The position numbers and the translations under genes are program-made. A stretch of DNA of 14,382 bases, taken from Spirochaetota bacterium. GTDB taxonomy: Bacteria; Spirochaetota; UBA4802; JAFGJZ01. Each line of letters begins with the position of its first letter. Position 1 is the stretch's first letter. This document shows positions 1-7,335 of the stretch, in pieces. The notes beneath the pieces were generated by a model, which was not told the origin of the DNA, did no database searches, and saw only the letters and a program-made list of their open reading frames with translations. The stretch is from positions 1 through 14,382 of the forward strand of contig JAEWVM010000142.1 of NCBI GenBank assembly GCA_023396615.1, given 5' to 3'.

Positions 1-1186
1 CGATGTATCTTCTGGCTTTTTCGGGAAGGTCGTTATAATTTCTGCATTGAGAAATATCTTCTTTCCATCCTTCAACTTCGGTGTATATCGGTTTAATTTT
101 ATTCAGTAAGAAAGACGGAAACATGTCAATTCTGCGGCCGGAATATTCATAGCCGGTAGCAACCTTAATTGTATCAAAACCGCTTAGAACATCAAGTTTT
201 ACGAGAACTAATTCAGTAAGTCCGCAAACTCTCTTCGCCTGTTTCATGAGTTCGACATCAAACCATCCGCATCTGCGAGGACGGCCTGTTGTTGCTCCGT
301 ATTCGCCGCCTTTTTCACGGAGAATGTTTCCTATATCTCCGGTTTCTTCTGTAGGGAAAGGTCCTTCTCCTACACGGGTAATGTAGGCTTTGCAGATTCC
401 GACAACGCGTTCAATCTGAAAGGAGTTTATTCCTGAACCGAGAAGAGCTCCTCCGATTGTCGGATTTGATGAAGTAACAAAAGGGTATGTCCCATGGTCA
501 ATATCAAGTCCGAAGCCCTGAGCACCTTCAAGAATGATCTTTTTACCTTTAGCGGATTCTTCATTAAGGTAATATGCTGTGTTAATTACCATTCGCTGAA
601 CTCTCTGTTTGAAGCGGAGAAGAATATCCATCATTTCATCAACGGAAAATCCTTCTTTTCCGTACATTTTTTCAAGTTCGCGGTTTTTTACTTCAAGAAC
701 CGATTTAATTTTCTCTTCGAGTTCTTTTTCGTCGAAAATATCACCGACTCTGATTCCAGTACGGAAACATTTATCAGCATATGCAGGACCTATTCCTCTT
801 CCGGTTGTTCCGATTTTATTGCTGCGTAATTCTTCGAGTCCGGCATCAAGAGCCTTGTGATAAGGAAGAATCAAGTGAGCCGCGTCTGATATAAATATGC
901 GGTATTCTGCATCAATTCCGTGAGCTTCAAGATTATCAAGTTCTCTTACAAATTCTTCAGGATCAAGAACAACTCCGTTACCAATGACGCAGATTTTTTC
1001 CTTATGAAGAATTCCGGAAGGGATAAGATGAAAAACGTATTTTTTACCGTCAACAACTACCGTATGCCCGGCATTGGCTCCTCCCTGATAACGGACTATG
1101 ATATCCGCATCGCAGGAAAAATAATCAATCATTTTGGCTTTTCCTTCGTCACCCCATTGGGAGCCAATTACAACGGAAACACTCAT
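1..1186 (-). CDS. purA: Adenylosuccinate synthetase (3' end beyond window)
   Basis: Joins IMP and aspartate using GTP to make adenylosuccinate, the first committed step from IMP to AMP; cytoplasmic. The reading frame was translated from the minus strand and is open for 395 codons to the left edge. It shows the N-terminal loop QWGDEGKAK (residues 10-18) with catalytic Asp13, the GGANAGH segment with His41, the IGTTGRGIGPAY loop, the DIDHGTYPFVTSSNP loop and GRPRRCGWFD. All are hallmarks of PurA. The family is about 425-430 residues, so roughly 30 C-terminal residues lie outside the window. The start ATG (1184-1186) has GGAGG four bases upstream. The usual loop is GDEGKGK; here the second glycine is alanine. 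The gene is transcribed divergently from the TonB receptor and its leader can form alternative hairpins, suggesting regulation. Confidence 0.97.
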   Translation of the reverse strand, partial: MSVSVVIGSQWGDEGKAKMIDYFSCDADIIVRYQGGANAGHTVVVDGKKYVFHLIPSGILHKEKICVIGNGVVLDPEEFVRELDNLEAHGIDAEYRIFISDAAHLILPYHKALDAGLEELRSNKIGTTGRGIGPAYADKCFRTGIRVGDIFDEKELEEKIKSVLEVKNRELEKMYGKEGFSVDEMMDILLRFKQRVQRMVINTAYYLNEESAKGKKIILEGAQGFGLDIDHGTYPFVTSSNPTIGGALLGSGINSFQIERVVGICKAYITRVGEGPFPTEETGDIGNILREKGGEYGATTGRPRRCGWFDVELMKQAKRVCGLTELVLVKLDVLSGFDTIKVATGYEYSGRRIDMFPSFLLNKIKPIYTEVEGWKEDISQCRNYNDLPEKARRYI

Positions 1187-1196
1187 AAATCCTCCA

Positions 1197-1246
1197 GGTA
1201 TCCGATATAGTTTTCGGATATCAGCGCTTATAAATCAGAATATCCG
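1197..1246 (-). promoter_or_regulatory. purA leader with alternative hairpins next to the ribosome binding site
   Basis: The hexamer TATCCG/CGGATA occurs three times in alternating orientation (1199-1204, 1215-1220, 1241-1246). On the purA transcript the middle arm can pair with the arm beside the GGAGG (7 bp plus two outer pairs, one of them wobble; 8-base loop) or with the arm farther upstream (CGGATAT/ATATCCG, 18-base loop), but not both. The SD-proximal hairpin ends immediately before the GGAGG at 1191-1195. This could be an attenuation-like translational switch, or simply repeated binding sites for a regulator. No known purine riboswitch core was recognised. Confidence 0.45.
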
Positions 1247-1331
1247 GCAAAAAACCGAAAAGCAGCGCAAACATTTAAACTCAGACTATACCCTTTTAGT
1301 ATCAAGCAAAATTCTCAATAAATGAAATAAT

Positions 1332-1360
1332 ATTATAGTTTTTTGGAAAAATTTCAAGAA
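1332..1360 (-). promoter_or_regulatory. Possible purA promoter
   Basis: The minus strand has a perfect TATAAT (1332-1337). The hexamer 17 bases upstream is TTCTTG (1355-1360), a poor -35. If used, transcription would start near 1325 and give a leader of about 140 nt that includes the hairpin region next to the start codon. A second weaker -10 (TATAGT) lies closer to the gene with no good -35. Confidence 0.3.
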
Positions 1361-1368
1361 TTAGAAAT

Positions 1369-1396
1369 TTATATAAAGATGGTTATCTTTATATAA
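1369..1396. repeat. Perfect 12-bp inverted repeat with GGTT loop
   Basis: TTATATAAAGAT (1369-1380) is the exact reverse complement of 1385-1396, around a 4-base GGTT spacer. It has no adjoining T tract, so it is not a typical terminator. It lies between divergent genes, which fits an operator or a leader stem-loop better. Both arms are AT-rich, so the RNA hairpin would be only moderately stable. Confidence 0.6.
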
Positions 1397-1578
1397 GACA
1401 GTTCGATTTTAAACCTTCCATGTCAGAACAACATATAGATTGGCATGATATTATTGTCCGTTCTTAGAAGTCAGGACGACTTAAAGAAAATTACATGTAT
1501 AGTCAGAAAGAAAAGATTTATCTGCTAAAGACCGAGTTTTCGCAATAAATAATAGAATTAAATATAAAAGGAAAAGTA

Positions 1579-4020
1579 ATGAAAAAGATATCCGCTTTGA
1601 TTTGTTTGTTTCTAATTAGCTTTTCGGTTTTCGCTCAGCAAAAAATATTTCTGAAAGGAATAATTACAGATTCAATTGGCCGGAAACCGGTTGATATGGC
1701 AACTGTAATGATTCTGGAAACTAAGACCAAGACATATACTGACGAATTCGGAAAATATAATGTTACTTTCCCGTCTGCCGGAACATATACCATTATTGTT
1801 AAAGCAGAAGGAAGCCGGATTCATCAGGAAAAGATTGTCATTAGTGCCCCGGAAGAAAGGAATATTGTACTAAAACCTCTTAAAGTTCAGGGCGGTGCAA
1901 TAACAATCAAGGGAGACAGAGATATTCAAAAAATTTCCAGACATTCCCTGTCTAACAAAGAAATAAAGGCGATTCCTGCTGCATTCGGCGATTCTTTGAG
2001 TGCATTGACTGCTCTTCCCAACGTAATGAGAACAGATGGAATGTTCGGTCCGCTGATTATACGCGGAGCAAGTCCGGACTATAACGGATATCTTGTTGAT
2101 AATATTCCTATTTATAATCCGTATCACTTTGGAGGATTACATTCGATAATTAATACCAATATCATTGATGAAATTGATTTATATTCGTCGTCTTTTCCTG
2201 CTCATTTCGGGAATGCACAATCAGCTGTAATAAACGTAAACACTGTGGATGAAGTAAAGAAATTCGGAGGATATGCAGACATTTCAATGCTTTATTCTTC
2301 TGTCGTTCTGAAGGCTCCTCTGAAAGAAAAATATTACGAAGAGGGAATTGAGAAAACAAAGAATAACGGTTATTTCGTTTTTGCTGGAAGAATAGGCTAT
2401 ATTTCGCTTTTTTTGAAGGCGACCAAAAAAATTTATGAAATGATGGGAAAAGATGTACCAACTGAAGCTCCTCAGTACGGAGATTATCAGATAAAGATTA
2501 AAAGAAATATCAACGATAGAAACGCTATTAGCTTTCTTGCTTTTGGATCTTTTGATCAAATGAAATTTGTCACGGAGGAAGAATCTCTTGCTGAATCTGA
2601 TGACCCTTATCTCACTAATATAAAATTTAAAGAATCGACTTTTTCACATGCGCAAGGCATTACTTACACATATACTCCTAATGAAGCTGTTCAGAATAAA
2701 CTTTTGCTTTATAATTCGATGATGACTTCAAAAATGTTTTTTGCAATGAGAGATTCTGATGTTAAAGTTCTTCGTGACGGTTTTGAACCTCAGACAAAAC
2801 CCATAATCGCCGGAATAAAAGAATCTGTTAAAGTTGATTTAATAAAAAATTATCTTCAGCTTAAGGTCGGCGCTGAATTTACATACTACTATTTTAGAAC
2901 AGCCGGAACAAGCTTTGAAGTCAACAAAACATCCGAAGACTTGGGCGATGAAGAATGGCTCACTCTTGTTCATCTCGGAGATAATATCAAAAACAAAACA
3001 GTATCCTGTTTTTCAGAAGTAAAAATAAATTTCGGAGGATTGGAATTTGTTCCGGGTATCCGCACGGAGTATTTATTTTTAACAAAAAAAGCGACTGTTG
3101 ACCCGAGGGGAATGATCGCATATACTTTTCCATCGGAAACAACTGTATCTTTTGCCGGAGGAAAATATTCTTACTTTCCTCAGCTTTCATCATCTTTTTT
3201 TCAGTTAATGCCGCATCTTTCAAAAGCAAAATATATTACTCCTCAATACTCCTATCATTCTTCGGTAGGCATTGAACAGAAGATAGCTAAGAATTTTTCT
3301 GTTAAGATGGAAGGTTTTTATAATTATTATCTGGATCAGCTGACAGAAGAAAAATGGACAGATGATCAAGGAGTTGAGCATAACTATAAGAACTGCATGA
3401 AGATGAGAAGTTTTGGAGCAGAATTTATGCTTAAAAAAGATATTTCTGAGAACGAGAACGGATTTTACGGATTTATTAACTATACTGTTGATAAAAGCCA
3501 GTATAAGACTGGAGCAAAAAACAACAATGCTCAAATGGTTGAAGATTATGCTTCGGAAGGAATGTATTATGATCCTTCAGAGTATAAGAAATGGATAGAT
3601 TCTCCCTATGATATGAGGCATATTCTGAAAATGGTTCTGGCATATAAGTATGAGAGACACACTTTTTCTACAAGAGTTCAATATAATACTTCTAAGCCGT
3701 ATACGCCTATAAATGGAGGATGGCAAGATACGGATTTTTCTGATCCGAAAGATCCAAATCACGAGAGATGGGTTCCTTTATTCGGAACGGTTAATTCAAA
3801 AAGATATAAGCCGAGTTATCAGATAGATTTGCGGTATGAATACCGTCAAAGATATGAATGGGGATATTTTTCATGGTATTTGGAATTGATTAATGTTACT
3901 GCTCAATCACCTGAAATGGAAAAATGGGATTATAGATACGGATACAGCAAAAAAAATCCTAAGATAGAAAAAGAAGATGATGTTCCGCTTCCGAATTTCG
4001 GAGTTGAGATTTCATTTTAA
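1579..4020 (+). CDS. TonB-dependent outer-membrane receptor with carboxypeptidase-regulatory-like domain
   Basis: Outer-membrane beta-barrel receptor for energised uptake of a ligand that cannot be named from sequence. Residues 1-19 are a signal peptide (MKKISALICLFLISFSVFA, cleavage before QQ). Residues about 22-100 form a carboxypeptidase-D regulatory-like beta domain (GIITDSIGRKPVDMATVMI, then TDEFGKYNVTFP). Residues about 120-222 are the plug, with IIRGASPDYNGYLVDNIPIY. The rest is barrel, rich in aromatic alternating strands and ending in a final strand with terminal Phe (FGVEISF), the usual BAM recognition signature. The 813-residue length is typical. The SD is AAGGA before the ATG at 1579. 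No TonB/ExbB/ExbD partner or substrate enzyme lies nearby, so the substrate is open. Confidence 0.9.
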   Translation: MKKISALICLFLISFSVFAQQKIFLKGIITDSIGRKPVDMATVMILETKTKTYTDEFGKYNVTFPSAGTYTIIVKAEGSRIHQEKIVISAPEERNIVLKPLKVQGGAITIKGDRDIQKISRHSLSNKEIKAIPAAFGDSLSALTALPNVMRTDGMFGPLIIRGASPDYNGYLVDNIPIYNPYHFGGLHSIINTNIIDEIDLYSSSFPAHFGNAQSAVINVNTVDEVKKFGGYADISMLYSSVVLKAPLKEKYYEEGIEKTKNNGYFVFAGRIGYISLFLKATKKIYEMMGKDVPTEAPQYGDYQIKIKRNINDRNAISFLAFGSFDQMKFVTEEESLAESDDPYLTNIKFKESTFSHAQGITYTYTPNEAVQNKLLLYNSMMTSKMFFAMRDSDVKVLRDGFEPQTKPIIAGIKESVKVDLIKNYLQLKVGAEFTYYYFRTAGTSFEVNKTSEDLGDEEWLTLVHLGDNIKNKTVSCFSEVKINFGGLEFVPGIRTEYLFLTKKATVDPRGMIAYTFPSETTVSFAGGKYSYFPQLSSSFFQLMPHLSKAKYITPQYSYHSSVGIEQKIAKNFSVKMEGFYNYYLDQLTEEKWTDDQGVEHNYKNCMKMRSFGAEFMLKKDISENENGFYGFINYTVDKSQYKTGAKNNNAQMVEDYASEGMYYDPSEYKKWIDSPYDMRHILKMVLAYKYERHTFSTRVQYNTSKPYTPINGGWQDTDFSDPKDPNHERWVPLFGTVNSKRYKPSYQIDLRYEYRQRYEWGYFSWYLELINVTAQSPEMEKWDYRYGYSKKNPKIEKEDDVPLPNFGVEISF

Positions 4021-4046
4021 TAGAATTACTTGTTTCAAAAAGAGAT

Positions 4047-4078
4047 AAAGAAATCCCCGCAGTTGCGGGGTATTCTTT
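4047..4078. terminator. Bidirectional terminator between convergent genes
   Basis: CCCCGC-AGTT-GCGGGG (4055-4070) forms a 6-bp GC stem. After a 2x2 mismatch it is extended by AAAGAA/TTCTTT (4047-4052 with 4073-4078). Short T-rich or A-rich flanks lie on both sides. It sits just after the receptor stop codon and overlaps the stop of the convergent minus-strand gene, so it can serve both. Confidence 0.8.
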
Positions 4079-4931
4079 AAAAAGAAGATTTCGATCCTAC
4101 ACCGCCGCGGCCGTGTGCCGGGATAAATTTAAAATCAGGAAACAAATTTTTCAAGTAAGAACTGACAGAGGAAGCTTCTTCTATGCTTGCGTCAACTCCG
4201 TGACCCTTAAAGTTTGAACCAGCATCGACAATGTAATATTTAGTTTCTCCGTCTTTTCTATAAAGCTTAATGTTTCCGCCGCAGTTTGTCTGACATGACG
4301 GAAGTTCTTTTTTCAATTTTTTATCTGTTTCAACGTGAGTCTCTGTTCCGGATGTAAAGAAAAGAGCTTTTTTTGATCTTCCTTCAGGAAGGCATGCCAT
4401 ATATGTTATATACTCATTCTCACAAAGCTCTTCAAGCATACTTCTAAAACGGGTTTTGTTGACATCTTCCCATTTTTCGAGTCCGGTATATTTGCCTATA
4501 CGAAGTTTCTGCTGAGCAGGAACAAAAATGGTGCTCAGCATATTTTTCTTTTTCAAAAAAAGAATAAACCTCGGTGGAAAAACTGAAGCGGTAAACGAAA
4601 CTATTTCTTTTTTATTGGCAGGATTTGCCGTGTATAATGCGGAAGTTTCTATCACAGAAAGAGCATCTTTGCATTCATCGAAAGAAAAATCCGTATCAAC
4701 AGAATAATATGATTCATTTTCAAGAATTTTCATGAATCCCTGTTCTGCGATCATAGTTGCGGCGTTTAAATCAATGATGCTTTCGAGAACAATTTTTTCA
4801 TTATCAGCAGAAATGACTCTTCCCATGCAAATTGTGTCTTTGTAAACCTTTATGAGAACTTCACCGGCTTTAAAATCTGCAATTTGTTTTTGTGTCAGCA
4901 GATTTCTTTTTATCATCTCTTCTAAAAACAT
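4077..4931 (-). CDS. Conserved-looking protein of unknown function, 284 residues
   Basis: I do not recognise this family. It has no signal peptide and no long hydrophobic segment, so it is probably cytoplasmic. The N-terminal 80 residues include short beta-rich stretches (VLIKVYKDTICMGRVI, EKIVLESIIDL). The C-terminal part has a CQTNC cysteine pair (about residues 213-217), a beta hairpin KYYIVDAG, and a glycine-rich tail ending HGRGGVGS. The start ATG (4929-4931) is supported by AGGGGG six bases upstream; an in-frame Met six codons in is less likely. Codon use resembles the neighbours, and the frame is long and uninterrupted, so it is very likely a real gene. It is transcribed alone, divergent from the cyclase and convergent with the receptor. 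Confidence 0.8.
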   Translation of the reverse strand: MFLEEMIKRNLLTQKQIADFKAGEVLIKVYKDTICMGRVISADNEKIVLESIIDLNAATMIAEQGFMKILENESYYSVDTDFSFDECKDALSVIETSALYTANPANKKEIVSFTASVFPPRFILFLKKKNMLSTIFVPAQQKLRIGKYTGLEKWEDVNKTRFRSMLEELCENEYITYMACLPEGRSKKALFFTSGTETHVETDKKLKKELPSCQTNCGGNIKLYRKDGETKYYIVDAGSNFKGHGVDASIEEASSVSSYLKNLFPDFKFIPAHGRGGVGSKSSF

Positions 4932-4945
4932 TTAGTACCCCCTGT

Positions 4946-4961
4946 GGTTTTTAGAAAAACC
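4946..4961. repeat. Small inverted repeat in the leader of the unknown gene
   Basis: GGTTTTTAGAAAAACC is a 16-base perfect dyad lying a few bases upstream of the SD of the minus-strand gene. It may be a weak leader hairpin or operator; no other support. Confidence 0.3.
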
Positions 4962-5040
4962 AGAAAAAATCGCCGAAGTGTCAAGTTCTGTCAATACAAA
5001 AATATGAAAAAGTGAATACCGTCCAACCGGTAAAAATATC

Positions 5041-5081
5041 ATTGTTCAGAATTTGAAAAGCTGTTGCTTTTAAAGAACAAT
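5041..5081. promoter_or_regulatory. Nested dyad over the cyclase promoter (candidate operator)
   Basis: An outer 7-bp inverted repeat, ATTGTTC (5041-5047) and GAACAAT (5075-5081), encloses an inner 6-bp one, AAAAGC (5056-5061) and GCTTTT (5066-5071), with a TGTT spacer. The inner right arm covers most of the -35 hexamer and the outer right arm lies in the spacer, a placement expected for a repressor site. Confidence 0.4.
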
Positions 5082-5092
5082 TAGAGTATAAA
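5064..5092 (+). promoter_or_regulatory. Sigma70-type promoter for the GGDEF-hemerythrin gene
   Basis: TTGCTT (5064-5069) and TATAAA (5087-5092) are separated by exactly 17 bases. Predicted start is near 5099, about 80 bases before the start codon. It is the best -35/-10 pair upstream of this gene. Confidence 0.65.
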
Positions 5093-5177
5093 GATTTATA
5101 TTTGCTGATTAATTCGGTGACATGCAGGTTTTGCTTTCAGTCTAATATTCATTCGGGAAATTATCAGGAGTTTTATA

Positions 5178-6803
5178 ATGTGGAATATGGCATTGTCCCT
5201 TTCACTGGTAACAATATCAACAGCGATTGCTCTTATGTTCTGGGTTATGACCATTGTCAGGAAAAGCGCAACATTGAAATATTTTGCTATTTCGTTTTCA
5301 CTTCTTTCAATTTCATTTGCGCTTTTTATTGCTCAGAGATGGTTTCATCCATTCTTCGGTATTATTCTGGCAAATACTCTTATGCTTTTGGGTTATATGT
5401 TTCTGGCTTGGGGTACTCGTGTATTTTATCAGATGCGTCCTTTCTTCCCTTTGCGTTTTTATGTTTATATTGGATCAGCCGTAATTCTTTTATTTCTTTT
5501 TACACTTTGGATTCCTGAGTACCGATTCAGGGCAATAACTTCCTCAATATGCATAACCCTTCTTTCAACAGAAAGTATAATTGCTTTGGTTAAATCTGGT
5601 TTTGTTTCTAAGCAAGTCAGGTTTAAATTGCCGATGATTGTAATTATTTCATTATTCATTCTCTTTCATTTAGTAAGAGCAATTATAATGATTTTTTCCA
5701 GCGACATTGGTTCATATTTTATGGGATTTCATCCATATACTACAGCAACTTTATTGGCGGCTCAATTCTTTACTGTTCTTTGGGCAGAATTGATTATTCT
5801 GGCGGATATGGAAGACCTGCTCGGAAAAGTGGAAAAAAAAAGAGATCAGCTTGCGAGCATAGCGTATAATGACCAGTTAACAGGTGTCAATAACCGATAT
5901 GCTTTGGAAAGTTTTCTTGATCAGGAACTTGAAAGACAGGACAGATATCTTGAACCGCTTTCTTTCATTCTGTTTGATATCGATCATTTTAAGCACATTA
6001 ATGATAAATGGGGTCATTCGGCCGGTGACGAGGTTTTGATTCATGCTGCACAGAATGCTCAGAAAAATCTTCGTTTAACAGACAGAATTTTCCGCTGGGG
6101 CGGGGAAGAATTTCTGATTGTCTGTCCTCATACGGTTTCAAGCGGCGCGGCTGATTTCGCGCAGAAGCTTCGTCATTTATTATCTGTTATTGATTTTTCG
6201 GAATCAAAAATATTACCGAAAAATTTTTCAGGCATTACTGCCAGCTTCGGTGTAATAGAACGTTTTCCCGGAGAATCCAGAAATGATTGTTTCAGACGTG
6301 TAGATAAGGCAATGTATTTTGCGAAAAAAAACGGAAGAAATCGTGTAGAAATAGATAAGAACGGAAAGGAAAACAATGGACTTGTTAATATGGAATGGCA
6401 GGAAGAATGGGATTCCGGCATTTATCAGATTGATCAGGAACATCGGGAATTGGTACAAAAAGGAACCCGGCTTATTAATCTTGCTGTAATTCAATCTAAT
6501 AGAGAATTACTTTGTGAAGCAATGAGTTCTTTGCAGAATCACATCAGTAAACATTTCCGTAATGAAGAAGTAATACTTGAATCTATAAATTATCCGAAGC
6601 TTGCCGAGCATAAAAAGATCCATAAAAATCTTGAGGAAGAAGGGGACAAGCTTCGTAAAAAACTTGAAAAAGAACCGTCTAATTCAATAGAAATTTTTCA
6701 TTTTCTGGTGGATCGAATAATTGTCGGACATTTAATAGATTATGATTCTGATTTTTTTCCATTGGCGCGGAAGTATTTACATGATTGCGATAAAGGAAAT
6801 TAA
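5178..6803 (+). CDS. Membrane diguanylate cyclase with C-terminal hemerythrin domain
   Basis: Predicted to make cyclic di-GMP from GTP at the inner membrane, tuned by a di-iron/oxygen sensor. Residues about 10-208 hold seven hydrophobic helices. A short linker leads to a GGDEF domain (about 226-393) with LTGVNNR, the DIDHFKHINDKWGH segment, and RWGGEEF (GGEEF at 308-312), an active-site form. RLTD (299-302), five residues before GGEEF, matches the inhibitory I-site. Residues about 407-535 are a hemerythrin domain retaining the expected ligands: His422 (DQEH), His459 and Glu463 (HFRNEE), His478 and His482, His518 and Asp523. The start ATG at 5178 has AGGAG seven bases upstream. Own promoter at 5064-5092. 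The input to the membrane part is unknown. No dedicated effector lies next to it. Confidence 0.93.
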   Translation: MWNMALSLSLVTISTAIALMFWVMTIVRKSATLKYFAISFSLLSISFALFIAQRWFHPFFGIILANTLMLLGYMFLAWGTRVFYQMRPFFPLRFYVYIGSAVILLFLFTLWIPEYRFRAITSSICITLLSTESIIALVKSGFVSKQVRFKLPMIVIISLFILFHLVRAIIMIFSSDIGSYFMGFHPYTTATLLAAQFFTVLWAELIILADMEDLLGKVEKKRDQLASIAYNDQLTGVNNRYALESFLDQELERQDRYLEPLSFILFDIDHFKHINDKWGHSAGDEVLIHAAQNAQKNLRLTDRIFRWGGEEFLIVCPHTVSSGAADFAQKLRHLLSVIDFSESKILPKNFSGITASFGVIERFPGESRNDCFRRVDKAMYFAKKNGRNRVEIDKNGKENNGLVNMEWQEEWDSGIYQIDQEHRELVQKGTRLINLAVIQSNRELLCEAMSSLQNHISKHFRNEEVILESINYPKLAEHKKIHKNLEEEGDKLRKKLEKEPSNSIEIFHFLVDRIIVGHLIDYDSDFFPLARKYLHDCDKGN

Positions 6804-6827
6804 TTATTGACGGGTAAATTTGTTGTG

Positions 6828-6845
6828 CTTTTTTTGACAAAAAAG
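6828..6845. repeat. A/T-tract inverted repeat touching the SD of the small lipoprotein gene
   Basis: CTTTTTT and AAAAAAG flank TGAC as a 7-bp dyad, and its last G is the first base of the GGGGG Shine-Dalgarno of the next gene. It may weakly occlude ribosome binding or be chance in an A/T-rich gap. Confidence 0.25.
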
Positions 6846-6855
6846 GGGGTTTTTA

Positions 6856-7215
6856 ATGTATAAAGTTTTATTGTCTATTTTAATTTCTATGATGTTTTTA
6901 GTATCATGCGAATCAGATGAAGGAGATGAAGGCTTTGACGGCAAATGGACATTAGTAACAATGAGTGGGGCATCAGTTGAAGGAACGCCGACTAGTGGAA
7001 CTTTGACTATTGAAGGCTCAAAATATGAAATGTACATGCACTTTAACACAGTAAATATTCAAGAATTTAAAGGGACATTTGTAGTTACTTCAGATTCAGT
7101 TTTGACTTTGACGCAGGATGATGGTTATGTTTATGAATTTGAATTAAGTTCAGATAAAAAAACGATGACTTGTGATGATGAATTTTGGGGTGTTTTTTCA
7201 TATCAAAAAGATTAA
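6856..7215 (+). CDS. Small lipocalin-like lipoprotein
   Basis: Secreted lipoprotein of 119 residues with unknown ligand. The signal peptide ends in a canonical lipobox, LVSC, with lipidated Cys18, followed by an acidic flexible stretch (ESDEGDEG). The mature part begins GKWTLV and continues as alternating beta strands (GTLTIEGSKYEMYM, FKGTFVV, SVLTLTQ, YVYEFELS, KKTMTC). This resembles the small lipocalin-like domains (a Gly-x-Trp first strand followed by short beta strands) found in lipoproteins of Bacteroidota and related groups. The resemblance is by eye. GGGGG lies six bases before the ATG. The gene is alone between the cyclase (52 bp upstream) and a strong terminator just after its stop, so it is likely its own short transcript or the end of a readthrough one. 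Confidence 0.8.
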   Translation: MYKVLLSILISMMFLVSCESDEGDEGFDGKWTLVTMSGASVEGTPTSGTLTIEGSKYEMYMHFNTVNIQEFKGTFVVTSDSVLTLTQDDGYVYEFELSSDKKTMTCDDEFWGVFSYQKD

Positions 7216-7222
7216 AAAAATT

Positions 7223-7258
7223 GTTATTTGGGGAGATCTTTTCCCCAAATAACTTTCT
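7223..7258 (+). terminator. Strong rho-independent terminator
   Basis: GTTATTTGGGG (7223-7233) pairs perfectly with CCCCAAATAAC (7243-7253) across a 9-base loop, followed by TTTCTCTTCT. The run of A before the stem would give a U tract on the other strand too. It follows the lipoprotein stop codon by 7 bases. Confidence 0.85.
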
Positions 7259-7335
7259 CTTCTGGCGATCAATAATTTTCAAATGAATTTAGTTTCAATT
7301 GTAACAATAAATTAAAAGAACCAAAAGGAATGTAA

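Larger units (their letters stand above)
1187..1578. other. Divergent intergenic region between purA and the TonB receptor
   Basis: About 390 bp without a convincing gene. Near purA are the leader hairpins described separately. In the middle is a perfect 12-bp inverted repeat (1369-1396). Closer to the receptor, 1461-1488 can fold as two stacked 5-bp stems (TTCTT/AAGAA and AAGTC/GACTT) around a 5-base loop. A clear promoter for the receptor was not found; TATAGA (1434-1439) and TATTAT (1449-1454) are -10-like but lack -35 partners. Confidence 0.6.

Noticed and set aside
494..1325. Several plus-strand open frames across the purA region
   Set aside because: They are antisense to a well-conserved purA frame, overlap each other and look like no protein family.
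5102..5518. 138-codon plus-strand frame overlapping the start of the cyclase
   Set aside because: It is out of frame with the cyclase's membrane helices, which have a good SD and promoter; its sequence is a shadow of that coding region.
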